In this document: positions 1-10,055 of the stretch, in pieces
Position numbering within the stretch: position 1 is the stretch's first letter
Layout: each line of letters opens with the position of its first letter
From: Kaustia mangrovi
Lineage (GTDB): Bacteria > Pseudomonadota > Alphaproteobacteria > Rhizobiales > Im1
Direction: 5' to 3'
NCBI RefSeq assembly: GCF_015482775.1
Contig: NZ_CP058214.1
Coordinates: forward strand, 248,001-312,000
Length of the DNA stretch: 64,000 bases
The notes under the pieces: generated by a model
What the model was told of the DNA's origin: nothing
What the model saw: the letters and a program-made list of their open reading frames with translations, nothing else
Database searches by the model: none
Program-made: the position numbers and the translations under genes

Positions 1-1
1 G

Positions 2-490
2 CTGGCGACCGTGATGAACGCGCTGGCGCTGCAGAATGCGCTCGCCAACGAGGAGGTGCCGGCCCGGGTGCTCTCCGCGATCCCGATGTCGACCGTGTGC
101 GAGCCCTATGCCTGGGCGCGCGCCAAGCGGCACATGGAGAAGGGCCGGGTCCTGATCTTCGCGGCGGGCACCGGCAATCCCTTCTTCACGACCGACACCA
201 CCGCGGCCCTGCGCGCCGCGGAGATGGGCTGCGACGCGCTGCTCAAGGGAACCAGCGTCGACGGCGTCTATTCGAGCGACCCCAAGACGGACCCGGATGC
301 GGAACGCTACGACCGGCTGACCTATCTCGACGTGCTCACGCGCGACCTGAAGATCATGGACGCATCGGCCATCGCTCTTGCGCGCGACAACAAGATTTCC
401 ATAATCGTGTTCTCCATTCAGACACCCGGGGCCCTGTCCGCCGTCCTGAAGGGGGAGGGGCGCTGCACGGTGGTCAGCGGCGCGGTGTGA
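2..490 (+). CDS. pyrH: UMP kinase, C-terminal part (gene starts before the window)
   Basis: Uridylate kinase phosphorylates UMP to UDP in pyrimidine nucleotide synthesis. Only the last 162 codons are present; the reading frame is open to the window edge. Visible family features are the opening stretch [11 protein letters not shown], the [20 protein letters not shown] segment of the amino-acid-kinase fold, and [14 protein letters not shown] near the UMP/ATP site. It is followed after 36 bases by frr, the usual pyrH-frr order. Identification is secure; the N-terminus cannot be assessed. Confidence 0.95.
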   Translation: MATVMNALALQNALANEEVPARVLSAIPMSTVCEPYAWARAKRHMEKGRVLIFAAGTGNPFFTTDTTAALRAAEMGCDALLKGTSVDGVYSSDPKTDPDAERYDRLTYLDVLTRDLKIMDASAIALARDNKISIIVFSIQTPGALSAVLKGEGRCTVVSGAV

Positions 491-526
491 ATGCCGCGGG
501 AGAACCGAATCCCGGGAGAGGATGTG

Positions 527-1093
527 ATGACAGACCAAGCGACTTTCAGCCTCAAGGACCTCAAGCGCCGCATGCACGGTGCGGTGAGCGTGCTCAAGGA
601 GGAGTTCTCCGGACTGCGCACAGGGCGCGCCTCGGTGCATCTCCTGGAACCGATCACGGTCGAGGCCTACGGCTCCACCATGCCGCTCAACCAGGTCGGC
701 AACGTGTCGGTGCCCGAGCCGCGCATGCTGACCGTCCAGATCTGGGACAAGAGCCTGGTTTCGGCGGCGGAGAAGGCGATCCGCAATTCGAGCCTCGGCC
801 TCAACCCGATGGTCGAGGGCCAGCTCATCCGTGTGCCGGTTCCCGAGCTCTCCCAGGAGCGCCGCAAGGAACTCGCCAAGGTGGCCGCGCAATATGCCGA
901 GCAGGCCCGCGTGGCGGTGCGCAATGTGCGCCGCGACGGAATGGAGCAACTCAAGCGGCTCGAAAAGGACGGCGAAATCGGTCAGGATGAACATCGCGGC
1001 CAGGCCGATGAGGTCCAGAAGCTGACCGACGCCACGATTAAGGAGATCGACGAGGCCCTGGAGCACAAGGAATCGGAGATCATGCAGATCTGA
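527..1093 (+). CDS. frr: Ribosome recycling factor
   Basis: Releases ribosomes from mRNA after termination, together with EF-G. The 188-residue product has the expected length and the family core ([45 protein letters not shown]; a C-terminal charged helix). An in-frame ATG at 491 would add 12 untypical residues. The ATG at 527 was chosen because a GGGAGAGG ribosome-binding sequence ends about six bases before it and the product then begins as the family does. It lies between pyrH and uppS. Confidence 0.95.
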   Translation: MTDQATFSLKDLKRRMHGAVSVLKEEFSGLRTGRASVHLLEPITVEAYGSTMPLNQVGNVSVPEPRMLTVQIWDKSLVSAAEKAIRNSSLGLNPMVEGQLIRVPVPELSQERRKELAKVAAQYAEQARVAVRNVRRDGMEQLKRLEKDGEIGQDEHRGQADEVQKLTDATIKEIDEALEHKESEIMQI

Positions 1094-1145
1094 GCCGTGA
1101 CGGCGGGGGAGGCGGGCGTTCTTTGTTCACAACGGATGGCGGTCC

Positions 1146-1919
1146 ATGTCACTGGGGGCAAATCAGCTGGCGAGTGCGGACGTCGAGGCCTTGTCGGCCG
1201 GCGGCGGTACCTTGCCGCGCCATGTCGCCATCATCATGGACGGCAACGGCCGCTGGGCGCGCCGGCGCGGGCTTCCGCGCACGGCCGGCCATAGCCAGGG
1301 GGTCGAGGCCGTCCGCAAGACCGTGGCCGCCGCACTCGATCTCGGCATCGACTATCTGACGCTCTACAGCTTCAGCTCGGAGAACTGGTCGCGACCCAAG
1401 GAGGAGGTGGGCTATCTGCTCAATCTTCTCAGGCGGTTCGCCGACCGCGACGTCGCGCTCCTGCACGAGCGCGGCGTGCGCATCCGCGTCATCGGCGAGC
1501 GCGAGACGCTCCAGCGCGACATCGTGGCCCTGATCGAGAGCGCGGAAGAGCGCACCCGCGACAATACGGCCATGACGCTCGTCATCGCCTTCAATTACGG
1601 CGCCCGCGACGAGATCGCCCGCGCGGTCCGCGAGCTCGCGGCCGCCGTGGAGCGCGGAGAGCTCGCGCCCGACGCGATCACGCCGGCGCATGTCGCCCGG
1701 CATCTCTACACCGCCGACATTCCAGACCCCGACCTCATTGTCCGCACCAGCGGCGAGCAGCGGCTCAGCAACTTCCTGCTGTGGCAGAGCGCGTATTCGG
1801 AGTTCGTCTTCGTCGATGCGCATTGGCCGGAGTTCGACAAGGCGCAATTCATGAATGCGATTCGGGAATTCATGAGCCGCGAGAGGCGGTTCGGTGGAAT
1901 TTCTCAAACCACGCCTTAA
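1146..1919 (+). CDS. uppS: Undecaprenyl diphosphate synthase (isoprenyl transferase)
   Basis: Condenses isopentenyl diphosphate onto farnesyl diphosphate in cis to make the C55 lipid carrier used for peptidoglycan and surface glycans. The 257-residue protein carries the catalytic [10 protein letters not shown] motif (Asp at about residue 32), [26 protein letters not shown], and the late [20 protein letters not shown] signature. The N-terminus before [10 protein letters not shown] is about 25 residues; the exact start is less certain than the rest. Its 3' end overlaps a possible upstream start of cdsA. Confidence 0.95.
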   Translation: MSLGANQLASADVEALSAGGGTLPRHVAIIMDGNGRWARRRGLPRTAGHSQGVEAVRKTVAAALDLGIDYLTLYSFSSENWSRPKEEVGYLLNLLRRFADRDVALLHERGVRIRVIGERETLQRDIVALIESAEERTRDNTAMTLVIAFNYGARDEIARAVRELAAAVERGELAPDAITPAHVARHLYTADIPDPDLIVRTSGEQRLSNFLLWQSAYSEFVFVDAHWPEFDKAQFMNAIREFMSRERRFGGISQTTP

Positions 1920-1959
1920 GAAAGAAGACGGCGGCAAGCCGGGAAGGGTGGAAGTGCAC

Positions 1960-2823
1960 ATGCCCGACGATTCGGAGAGCAGGCCCCCGTCTGCGCCATG
2001 GCGCGATCTGGGCCTGAGGGCCCTGTGGGCCGGCATCCTCATTCCGCTCGCCCTCGGTCTCGTCTGGCTCGGCGGTGCATGGTTCCGCGGCCTGATCCTC
2101 GTTGCCGCCGTCCTGATGGCGCTCGAATGGTGCCGGCTGATCTTTCCCCGGGGCGATGCCGCGCAGGTCACGCTGCATATCCTGGCGGGCCTCGTGGCCA
2201 TCGCCCTGCCGGCCTTCGGCTTCGTCGGCCTCGCCCTTGCGAGCGTGCTGGCGCTCTGGGCGGCGAGCGTGGCCCTGCTCTTCATGCACAGCCGCGAGGA
2301 GGGCAGGCCCGGCTGGGCCCTGATCGGCGTGCCCTATATCGCGCTTCCCGCCGCCGCGCTGGTCATTCTTCGCGGCGGGCCGGAACACGGGCTGGTCGCA
2401 ATCGTGTGGCTTCTCGCCCTGGTCTGGGCGACGGACAGCGGTGCCTATTTCTGCGGCCGGCTGATCGGCGGACCGAAGCTTGCCCCGCGGCTGTCGCCGA
2501 AGAAGACATGGGCGGGCGCGGTCGGCGGGCTCGCGGCGGCCTGCATCGTGTCGGCCGCGGTCGCTTACGGCTTCGCCCTTGCGGCTCCCGAAACCCTGAT
2601 CGTGCCGGCGGCGGCGCTCTCCATTGCCGCACAGGCGGGCGACATGATGGAATCGGCGGTGAAGCGGGCGGTCCATGTGAAGGATTCCGGCACGCTCATT
2701 CCGGGCCATGGCGGCATACTGGACCGCATGGACGGCCTTGTCGCCGCCGCCGTTGCGGCGCTTGCGGTCGGGATCCTGCGGGGTGGGCCGGAAGCTGCTG
2801 CCACGGGGCTCATGATCTGGTAA
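1960..2823 (+). CDS. cdsA: Phosphatidate cytidylyltransferase (CDP-diglyceride synthase)
   Basis: Makes CDP-diacylglycerol from CTP and phosphatidate at the inner membrane, the branch point of phospholipid synthesis. The product is strongly hydrophobic, with several membrane segments and the C-terminal family signature (SPKKTWAGAVGG, then GDMMESAVKRAVHVKDSGTLIPGHGGILDRMDG). ATG 1960 follows a GGGAAGGGTGG stretch at a good distance. An ATG at 1894, inside uppS, would add 22 charged residues and cannot be excluded. It sits in the usual uppS-cdsA-dxr order. Confidence 0.93.
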   Translation: MPDDSESRPPSAPWRDLGLRALWAGILIPLALGLVWLGGAWFRGLILVAAVLMALEWCRLIFPRGDAAQVTLHILAGLVAIALPAFGFVGLALASVLALWAASVALLFMHSREEGRPGWALIGVPYIALPAAALVILRGGPEHGLVAIVWLLALVWATDSGAYFCGRLIGGPKLAPRLSPKKTWAGAVGGLAAACIVSAAVAYGFALAAPETLIVPAAALSIAAQAGDMMESAVKRAVHVKDSGTLIPGHGGILDRMDGLVAAAVAALAVGILRGGPEAAATGLMIW

Positions 2824-2876
2824 AGCTTCCGCCCAGGACGTTGGGCCATATCGAGACAACGAGGATAGAGACAATC

Positions 2877-4097
2877 GTGCGAGCCATAGCGCAGACGGGC
2901 AGGGCCCCCGCGGACCCCGCCCATGGCGGCGACCCGAAGCGGCTGACCATATTGGGGTCCACCGGCTCGATCGGCCGGTCCACGGTCGATGTGATCCGCC
3001 ATGCCGACGGGGCCTTCGCCGTGGACGCGCTTGTGGCCAACGCGAATATCGCCGAACTGGCAGCCCAGGCGAAGGCGGTGAATGCGCGCCTCGCCGTCAC
3101 CGCCGATCCCGCACTCTACGGGCCGCTGAAGGACGCGCTTGCCGGTTCGGGCATCGAGGCGGCGGCGGGCGAGGCGGCGGTCGTGGAGGCGGCCGGCCGG
3201 CCGGTGGACATGGTGATGGCCTCCATCGTCGGTGCGGCGGGCCTGGCGCCGACGCTTGCCGCCATCGAGCAGGGCACGACGGTCGCGCTCGCCAACAAGG
3301 AATGCCTCGTCTGCGCGGGCGAGCTGGTCATTGCGGCGGCGGAGCGCAAGCGTATCGGGATCGTTCCCGTGGATTCAGAACACAGCGCGGTCTTCCAGGT
3401 CTTCGAGACCGGCAATGCCGATGCGGTCGCCCGGGTGATCCTGACGGCGTCGGGCGGCCCGTTCCGCACCTTTTCGCGAGAGGAGATCGCCTCGGCGACG
3501 CCCGAGCAGGCGCTGCGCCATCCGAACTGGAGTATGGGACAGAAGGTTACCATCGACTCCGCGACCTTGATGAACAAGGGTCTGGAACTCATTGAGGCCT
3601 TTCATCTTTTCCCTGTCGACGAGGATCGCCTCGACGTGCTGGTCCATCCCCAGTCCATCGTGCACAGCCTCGTGGAGTATCGCGACGGCTCGCTTCTGGC
3701 GCAGATGGGCGTGCCGGACATGCGCACGCCCATCGCCTATGCGCTGAGCTGGCCCCGTCGCATTTCCGCGCCCGTGGAACGGCTGCGGCTGGAGGAGGTG
3801 GGCCAGCTCACCTTCGAGGCGGTGGACGGGGAGCGTTTTCCCTCCGTGGCGCTTTGCCGCTCCGCGCTGCGCCGCGGCGGCAGCGCGACGACGATTCTCA
3901 ATGCGGCCAACGAGATCGCGGTTGCCGCGTTCCTGTCGGGCCGTATTCCGTTTCCGGCCATTACGGGGCTTGTCGCCGACACGCTTGAGCGTGCGGAGGG
4001 AGAGGCTATGTTGGGGCCCGTCGCGACGCTGGACGAGGTCTGGGCGGCGGACGCCTATGGCCGGCGCATCGCGACCGACCTCGCCGGGGCGCTGTAA
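2877..4097 (+). CDS. dxr: 1-deoxy-D-xylulose 5-phosphate reductoisomerase
   Basis: Second step of the MEP isoprenoid pathway: NADPH-dependent rearrangement and reduction of DXP to MEP. The 406-residue protein shows the nucleotide-binding GSTGSIGRSTVDVI, ANKECLVCAGE, the metal and substrate motif VDSEHSAVFQ, and SMGQKVTIDSATLMNKGLE. The GTG at 2877, behind GAGGATAG, gives a normal family length. The frame is open much further upstream, but that part runs across cdsA in another frame and is not coding. Confidence 0.95.
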   Translation: MRAIAQTGRAPADPAHGGDPKRLTILGSTGSIGRSTVDVIRHADGAFAVDALVANANIAELAAQAKAVNARLAVTADPALYGPLKDALAGSGIEAAAGEAAVVEAAGRPVDMVMASIVGAAGLAPTLAAIEQGTTVALANKECLVCAGELVIAAAERKRIGIVPVDSEHSAVFQVFETGNADAVARVILTASGGPFRTFSREEIASATPEQALRHPNWSMGQKVTIDSATLMNKGLELIEAFHLFPVDEDRLDVLVHPQSIVHSLVEYRDGSLLAQMGVPDMRTPIAYALSWPRRISAPVERLRLEEVGQLTFEAVDGERFPSVALCRSALRRGGSATTILNAANEIAVAAFLSGRIPFPAITGLVADTLERAEGEAMLGPVATLDEVWAADAYGRRIATDLAGAL

Positions 4098-4112
4098 GGA
4101 GCAGATCTGACC

Positions 4113-5263
4113 ATGGATGCCGTTCAGTTTCTCACCGGATCGCTCACCTCGCTCGTGTCCTATCTCATCCCGTTCCTGTTCGTGCTGACGATCGTCGTCT
4201 TCTTTCACGAGCTCGGCCATTTTCTCGTGGCGCGCTGGTGCGGCGTGAAGGTGGACACCTTCTCCATCGGATTCGGGCGTTCCTTGGGCAGTTGGGTCGA
4301 CCGCAAGGGGACGCAGTGGAAGATCGGCTGGCTGCCGCTCGGCGGTTATGTGAGCTTCCACGGGGATTCCTCGGCGGCCTCGACGCCCGACCGCGCCGCG
4401 CTCGAGGCGGCGGACGCCGATGACAGCGTCGATGCCGCCTCCCTGTTCCACAACAAGCCGCTCTGGGCGCGCGCCGCTGTCGTGGCGGCCGGGCCAATCG
4501 CGAATTTCATAGTTGCCATAGTGATTTTCGCGGCGACCTTCATGCTCGTTGGCCAGACGATCATGGAGCCGCGGGTCGACGAGATCCGGGCCGACAGCGC
4601 GGCCGCGGAAGCCGGGTTCGAGGTCGGCGACCTGATCACCCGAATCGACGGTCGGGAGATCGCCTCCTTCGCCGACCTCCAGCGCATCGTCTCCGAAAGC
4701 GCCGGCGAGACGCTCGATATCACGGTCGAGCGCGGCGGCAGGGATGTGACGCTTCAGGCGACGCCGCGCATCCGCGAGGTGACGGATCGATTCGGCAACA
4801 CGCACAGAATCGGCATGCTGGGCATCAGCCACGACCCGCAGGGCGACGCGCGGGTGGAACGCTACGGACCTGTAACCTCCCTGTGGATGGGCGTGGAGCA
4901 GACCTGGTACGTCATCTCGCGGACGCTCGAATATGTGTTCCAGGTGATCGTCGGCGCCCAGAGCGCGGACCAGCTCGGCGGGCCGCTCCGGATCGCCCAG
5001 ATGTCGGGGGATGTCGCCACCGTCAGCTTCATGGCGCTGATCAATCTGGCGGCGGTGCTGTCGGTGAGTATCGGTTTGGTTAACCTATTCCCCATTCCGA
5101 TACTTGATGGCGGTCACCTTTTGTATTACGCCATCGAGGCTGTGCGGGGAAACCGCTGAGCGCAAAGGCGCAGGATTTCGGCTTTCGGGTGGGATTGGCC
5201 GTGGTCTTGATGTTGATGGTTTTTGCGACCTGGAACGACCTGATGCATTTCAACCTGTTCTAG
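4113..5263 (+). CDS. rseP: Site-2 zinc metalloprotease RseP, reading frame broken by one base near the 3' end
   Basis: Intramembrane protease of the RseP/MmpA type, cutting transmembrane anti-sigma factors and signal-peptide remnants. It has the zinc motif HELGH (residues 32-36) in the first membrane helix, one PDZ domain (about residues 155-235), and NLFPIPILDGG supplying the third zinc ligand. As written, the frame stops at 5159 after AVRGNR. Reading on one frame over from the G run at 5146-5149 gives AVRGKPLSAKAQDFGFRVG and a final membrane helix ending at 5263. That is the usual end of this family, for 383 residues. A missing G is the simplest explanation. Confidence 0.9.
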
Positions 5264-5397
5264 GTTTGCAACGCTTTTGGGGAAAAATCTCGGCGGTCGT
5301 GCTAACCGGTTTTCACCGTTGACAAAACGTCGTACAAACATCCCACCACTTCGCTCGAGTTTCGGGGACTGTTATAACAAAAAGCGATTGGCTCCTT

Positions 5398-7695
5398 ATG
5401 CGCTACCGGTTCGTGATTGCAGGCTTTCTCGCGTTTCTCATGCTCGCTGCAGCTCCTGTGGCAGGGATTAGCGCGTTCGGTGGTGCCGCCCAGGCCCAGT
5501 CGGTCATCTCCCGGGTGGTCGTGGAGGGCAATCAGCGGATCGAGCCCGAGACCGTGATGTCCTATATGCAGGTCGGCGCGGGCGACCGCTACAATGCGGA
5601 AAAGGTCGACGAATCCCTGAAGAACCTGTTCCAGACGGGGCTGTTCTCCGACGTCCAGATCTTCCGGCGCGGCAGCGAACTGGTGGTCAAGGTCGACGAG
5701 AACCCGCTGATCAACAAGGTCAACTTCGAGGGCAACAGCGAGATCAGCGACGAGGATCTCTCCAAGGATATCGGCCTGAGGCCGCGCATGGTGTTTACCA
5801 GGGCCCGCGTCCAGAGCGCGGTCCAGCGCATCAATGCGCTCTACCGGCGCTCCGGCCTGTTCGCGGCCAGCGTCGATCCCAAGGTGATCCGCCTGCCGCA
5901 GAATCGCGTCAATCTGGTCTTCGAGATCTCCGAGGGGCCGGAGACGCGAATCGAGCGCATCAACTTCATCGGCAACAAGGAATTCTCCGACTCCCAGCTG
6001 CGCGGCGTCATCACGACGGAGGAGACGCGCTGGTGGAAGTTCCTGACCACCGCCGACAGCTACGATCCCGACCGGCTCGCCTATGACCGCGAGCTCCTGC
6101 GGCGCTTCTACCTGTCGGAGGGCTATGCCGACTTCCGTATCCTGTCGGCGACGGCGGAGCTCGCCCGCGACGGCGAGAGCTTCTACATCACCTTCACCGT
6201 CGACGAGGGCCAGCAGTACGACTTCGGCACCATCGACGTCGATCCCGGCGACACCACACTGTCGCGCGAGGACCTCCTGTCGGTCATCACCACCCAGACC
6301 GGCGACACATACGATGCCAGCGAGATCGACAATTCGGTCGAGCGGCTGACCGTCGAGGCGGGCACGAACGGCTATGCCTTCGCCCGTGTGCGTCCCGACC
6401 TCAACCGCCATGCCGAAGAGCGCATCATCGACATCACCTACAAGATCGACGAGGGCCCGCGCGTCTATATCGAGCGCATCGCCATCGTCGGCAATACGCG
6501 GACACGCGACGAGGTGATCCGCCGCGAATTGCGGCTCGTCGAGGGCGATGCCTACAACCGGGTTCTGGTCGACCGGGCTCGCCGCCGCATCACGGCCCTG
6601 GACTTCTTCTCCAAGGTGGAGATCCTCGAGGAGCCGGGCTCGACACCCGACCGCGTCACCCTGATCGTGAAGGTCGAGGAGAAGTCGACCGGCTCGCTGA
6701 ACTTCGCCGCGGGCTACTCCACGACGGAGCAGGTGGTCGGCTCGATCAGCCTGACGGAGCGCAACCTTCTCGGGCGCGGCCAGTTCGTGCGGCTGCAGAC
6801 CTCCCTGAGCTTCAAGCGCCAGCAGGTCGATTTCAGCTTCACCGAGCCCTATTTCCTCGGCCGCAACCTGTCCTTCGGCGTGGACGCCTTCGCGACACAG
6901 ACGAACCAGCAGAGCGAATCGTCCTTCGACGTCCGCCAGGCCGGTGCCGGTGTGCGCTTCGGCTTCCCGCTGTCGGAGAACTCCAGGCTGACGACGCGGT
7001 ACAACTTCACCAACCGCAAGATCACCGACGTTCCCAACGACGCCTCGCAGGCCATCAAGGACTCCGAGGGCACGAGCAACATCTCCCAGATCGGTGCGAC
7101 CTACGTCTATTCGACGCTCGACAATCCGCTCAAGCCGACTTCGGGCTTCCGCTTCAGCCTGTCGGGCGATGTCGCGGGTCTCGGCGGCGACACCTACTGG
7201 ATCAAGGCGGAGACGGCGGGCTACTATTTCTATCCGGTCTATGAGGGCGTCACGCTGATGCTCAAGGGCACGGCGGGCCACATGGAGCCCTATAATGGCG
7301 ACGAGGTCCTGCCGATCGACCGGTTCTTCAAGGGCGGCAATTCCTTCCGCGGCTTCGAGCGTGCCGGCATCGGCCCGCGCGATGACAGCACGGGGGACTC
7401 GCTCGGTGGCCAGACCTACGCCATCGGCACGGTCGAGCTGACCTTCCCGCTGTTCCTGCCGGAGGAGTTCGGCGTGACGGGTGCGGTGTTCTCCGACTTC
7501 GGTACCCTGTTCGAGGCACCCCAGACGAGCGGCGTCAATCTGGAGGATTCCGCAAATCTGCGTGCATCGGTCGGCGCCAGCATCATCTGGGAATCGCCGC
7601 TCGGACCGCTGCGCTTCGATTTCGCCCAGGCGGTGCTGAAGGAAGACTACGACAAGACGGAGTTCTTCCGGTTCAGCGTCGGCACCCGCTTCTAG
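5398..7695 (+). CDS. bamA: Outer membrane protein assembly factor BamA
   Basis: Core of the BAM complex, which inserts beta-barrel proteins into the outer membrane. The 765-residue product starts with a signal peptide (cleavage likely near AAQAQS, about residue 35). Five POTRA domains follow to about residue 425, then the 16-stranded barrel domain. The barrel contains the loop-6 motif FRGFE and ends in an aromatic residue (SVGTRF), as outer-membrane proteins do. There is no strong ribosome-binding site before ATG 5398, and the 134-base gap after rseP is unusually AT-rich for this window, so it may carry its own promoter. Confidence 0.96.
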   Translation: MRYRFVIAGFLAFLMLAAAPVAGISAFGGAAQAQSVISRVVVEGNQRIEPETVMSYMQVGAGDRYNAEKVDESLKNLFQTGLFSDVQIFRRGSELVVKVDENPLINKVNFEGNSEISDEDLSKDIGLRPRMVFTRARVQSAVQRINALYRRSGLFAASVDPKVIRLPQNRVNLVFEISEGPETRIERINFIGNKEFSDSQLRGVITTEETRWWKFLTTADSYDPDRLAYDRELLRRFYLSEGYADFRILSATAELARDGESFYITFTVDEGQQYDFGTIDVDPGDTTLSREDLLSVITTQTGDTYDASEIDNSVERLTVEAGTNGYAFARVRPDLNRHAEERIIDITYKIDEGPRVYIERIAIVGNTRTRDEVIRRELRLVEGDAYNRVLVDRARRRITALDFFSKVEILEEPGSTPDRVTLIVKVEEKSTGSLNFAAGYSTTEQVVGSISLTERNLLGRGQFVRLQTSLSFKRQQVDFSFTEPYFLGRNLSFGVDAFATQTNQQSESSFDVRQAGAGVRFGFPLSENSRLTTRYNFTNRKITDVPNDASQAIKDSEGTSNISQIGATYVYSTLDNPLKPTSGFRFSLSGDVAGLGGDTYWIKAETAGYYFYPVYEGVTLMLKGTAGHMEPYNGDEVLPIDRFFKGGNSFRGFERAGIGPRDDSTGDSLGGQTYAIGTVELTFPLFLPEEFGVTGAVFSDFGTLFEAPQTSGVNLEDSANLRASVGASIIWESPLGPLRFDFAQAVLKEDYDKTEFFRFSVGTRF

Positions 7696-7842
7696 GAGGT
7701 CGGTGTACGACCGGGGCAATGAGCAGCGCGAGGCATCCCTGCCGGGTCTGACCGGCGCTGCTCTCATCTTCGAGGATTGACCGGCCAGAGCTCCGGATCG
7801 CCGATCCGGGCACCGGCCGGTCTAGCAGGACGGCTCGACATC

Positions 7843-8313
7843 ATGGCGGACAATGGGGAGAAGCGGGCGCTCGGCACGGCCGATATCGTGCGGATCATGC
7901 AGCTCCTGCCGCACCGCTATCCGTTCCTCATGATCGACCGGATCGTCGATATGGACCGCGACGTATCCGCCGTCGGCATCAAGAACGTCACCATCAACGA
8001 GCCCTATTTCGCAGGCCACTTTCCCGACTTTCCGGTCATGCCCGGCGTGCTCATGGTGGAGGCCATGGCGCAAACGGCGGGCGGTCTGGTCATCAGCCAC
8101 CGCGGCGAGGAGCACCACGGCAAGCGCGTCTATTTCATGACCATCGACAAGGCCCGGTTCCGCCGGCCCGTCGTGCCTGGCGACACGGTCCGGTTCTCCG
8201 TGGACCTGATACGCAAGCGCGGCAATGTGTGGAAGTACAAGGGCGAGGCCCGTGTCGAAGGCCGTCTCGTTGCCGAGGCCGAAATCAGCGCCATGCTTGC
8301 CGACGCGCCGTGA
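7843..8313 (+). CDS. fabZ: 3-hydroxyacyl-ACP dehydratase FabZ
   Basis: Dehydrates 3-hydroxyacyl-ACP in type II fatty acid synthesis. The 156-residue hotdog-fold protein has [13 protein letters not shown] and the catalytic [23 protein letters not shown] motif with the active His and Glu. ATG 7843 gives the usual length; a TTG at 7777 would add 22 residues. In related genomes fabZ lies between lpxD and lpxA. Here neither is present: the 147 bases before it and the DNA after it hold no lpx gene. Confidence 0.95.
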   Translation: MADNGEKRALGTADIVRIMQLLPHRYPFLMIDRIVDMDRDVSAVGIKNVTINEPYFAGHFPDFPVMPGVLMVEAMAQTAGGLVISHRGEEHHGKRVYFMTIDKARFRRPVVPGDTVRFSVDLIRKRGNVWKYKGEARVEGRLVAEAEISAMLADAP

Positions 8314-8340
8314 CCGGCGCCCGGGCGGGGCGCCTTGGCG

Positions 8341-9258
8341 TCATGTCCCGGCTATCGCCTGTCTGCGCCACGCGCCCGGCGCCATCCCGAATGTCTCCTT
8401 GAAGCGCCGCGTGAAGGCGGGAACTGAGCCGTACCCGCAGCGCTCCGCGATCGCGGTCATGTCCAGCTCGGCCTCAGCCAGCATCTCCCTAGCCCGGATC
8501 ATGCGCCACCGGGTCAGATAGGCATGCGGGGACATGCCCACCTTCGTCGTGAAGCGGTCGGAGAAGCTGGAGCGCGACATGCCGGCAAGCCCGGACAGCG
8601 TGTCGATTGTCCATGGCCTGTGCGGCTCGGCATGGATCGCCACCAGACCCCGGCCCAGCCTCGCGTCCCGCAGGGCGGCCACGAAGCCCCTGCTGTCGCC
8701 GCCGGCTCCGGCCGCATCGCGCAGGGCCTGCATCAGCAGGATCTCCACGATCTTGTGAAGCGCCATCGTCGCACCGGGGCCCGACAAGGCCGCCTCCTCG
8801 CCAAGCAGGCGCAGGGCTGCCGCAAAGGGTGGCGCGCCCGACTTGAGGACCATGACAGCCGGCAAGCCCGCGAAGACCGGATGGCGCAACAGCTCGTCGA
8901 AGGCGAGGAAGCCGCAGAGAATGGAGGTGCGGGGCGACCCGGAGCCCGCAGCGAGCACACCGTCGCGCGGAGGATTGGCCGCAAGGACATCGGCGAGGTC
9001 CACAAGGGGTCCCGCATCCACGACCGATGACAGCGTCTGCGCCGTGCCGTCCGGAACCAGGGTCAGGTCGCCTTTCTCAAGCCGTTCCGGAGGGGCGCCC
9101 GGTACGGTGACCAGGCAGTCGCCCTCCAGCAGGCAGTGAAACCGGATGTGGTGGCGTTCCTGCGGCAGCCGGATGGCAAAGGGACCGTGCAGCTCGGCCC
9201 GGAAATAGAGCGAGGCTTTCAGCCTCAGCGCCGCGCAGATCTCTGTCAGGACATCCAT
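8341..9258 (-). CDS. AraC-family transcriptional regulator with N-terminal cupin domain
   Basis: A 305-residue regulator. The N-terminal half (roughly residues 1-185, with LHGPFAIRLP and FHCLLEGDC) matches the cupin-type sensor domain of one AraC subfamily. The C-terminal hundred residues form two helix-turn-helix motifs (TIDTLSGLAGMSRSSFSDRF; DMTAIAERCGYGSVPAFTRRFKE). It is divergent from the LysE-type exporter at 9377, with 118 bases between, so control of that exporter is a reasonable inference. The ligand is unknown. The pair stands where lpx genes lie in relatives. Confidence 0.85.
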   Translation of the reverse strand: MDVLTEICAALRLKASLYFRAELHGPFAIRLPQERHHIRFHCLLEGDCLVTVPGAPPERLEKGDLTLVPDGTAQTLSSVVDAGPLVDLADVLAANPPRDGVLAAGSGSPRTSILCGFLAFDELLRHPVFAGLPAVMVLKSGAPPFAAALRLLGEEAALSGPGATMALHKIVEILLMQALRDAAGAGGDSRGFVAALRDARLGRGLVAIHAEPHRPWTIDTLSGLAGMSRSSFSDRFTTKVGMSPHAYLTRWRMIRAREMLAEAELDMTAIAERCGYGSVPAFTRRFKETFGMAPGAWRRQAIAGT

Positions 9259-9376
9259 TGGGGTAGAGGATCAGAGAATTGGACGAACTGCAAAGAAAAC
9301 CGGCCTCACAGGCAGGGATCGGTCGACAAGCTCGGTATAGGGTCGAGCTCGATCTCAAGCTCCGGAGAGTGTCGCC

Positions 9377-9991
9377 ATGTCCTTCGATGCCGTTCTCGCC
9401 CTTGCCGGTTTCGCATTCGTCATGTCCGTATCGCCCGGCCCGGGCAATCTCCTTCTCCTGACATCCGGCGCGAATTTCGGATTGGCGCGCACGCTGCCCC
9501 TGGTCTTCGGGATCAGCTTCGGCTTCCTCGGAATGGTCATGGCGACCGGCCTCGGCCTTGGGCAGCTCCTCAAGGCCTATCCCGCAATCGCCACGGTCCT
9601 GCGTGCAGCCTGCGGAATCTATGTGCTCTGGCTTGCCTGGACGATCGCACGGAGCGCCGGTCCGCGGGCCCGCAATGCGGGTGAGGCCATCGAAAGGCCG
9701 TTCACATTCCTCGAGGCCGCGGCGCTTCAACTGGTCAATCCGAAGGCCTGGGCCGTCGCCCTGGTCGTGACCGTGTCCTATCTGGCGGCGGATGCGCCGG
9801 TCTCGAGCCTTCTGGTGCTCATCGCGATCTTCGCCGCGGTCAACATCCCCTCGATTGGCCTGTGGGCCGTGTCGGGGGTGGGGCTCCGCGGTTTTCTCGC
9901 CCATGGTCGCCGCATCGCGGTCTTCAATGTGATGATGGCGGCGCTTCTGGTTGCGTCGATCCTGCCCGTCCTGCTGCCGGCCATGGAATAG
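9377..9991 (+). CDS. LysE/RhtB-family amino-acid exporter
   Basis: A 204-residue inner-membrane protein of the LysE superfamily, with about six predicted membrane helices. The N-terminal FVMSVSPGPGNLLLLTSGANFG segment carries the family's SPGPG signature. LQLVNPKAWAVALV, with its NPK turn, is the second hallmark. Members export amino acids or related small molecules; the substrate here is unknown. It is divergent from the AraC-type regulator and convergent with gltA. Confidence 0.85.
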   Translation: MSFDAVLALAGFAFVMSVSPGPGNLLLLTSGANFGLARTLPLVFGISFGFLGMVMATGLGLGQLLKAYPAIATVLRAACGIYVLWLAWTIARSAGPRARNAGEAIERPFTFLEAAALQLVNPKAWAVALVVTVSYLAADAPVSSLLVLIAIFAAVNIPSIGLWAVSGVGLRGFLAHGRRIAVFNVMMAALLVASILPVLLPAME

Positions 9992-10022
9992 CGGTGCCGG
10001 AACTCAGGCTTCAGAAACGAAA

Positions 10023-10055
10023 CGGCCCTTCCCGCAGGGCGCGCGGGAAGGGCCG
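10023..10055 (-). terminator. Intrinsic terminator of gltA
   Basis: A perfect 13-bp stem (CGGCCCTTCCCGC pairing with GCGGGAAGGGCCG) around a 7-base loop. Read on the minus strand it is followed by TTTCGTTTC, giving a T-rich tail 24 bases after the gltA stop codon. It may also slow transcription coming from the LysE-type gene. Confidence 0.8.

Noticed and set aside
1998-2876. Long N-terminal extension of Dxr reading across cdsA
   Set aside because: The frame is open by chance in GC-rich DNA. The Arg-rich translation has no family resemblance, while cdsA in another frame is clearly coding.
5302-7767. 821-codon open frame opposite bamA
   Set aside because: It is the mirror of BamA codon use; the translation is low-complexity Ala/Arg/Asp and has no domain.
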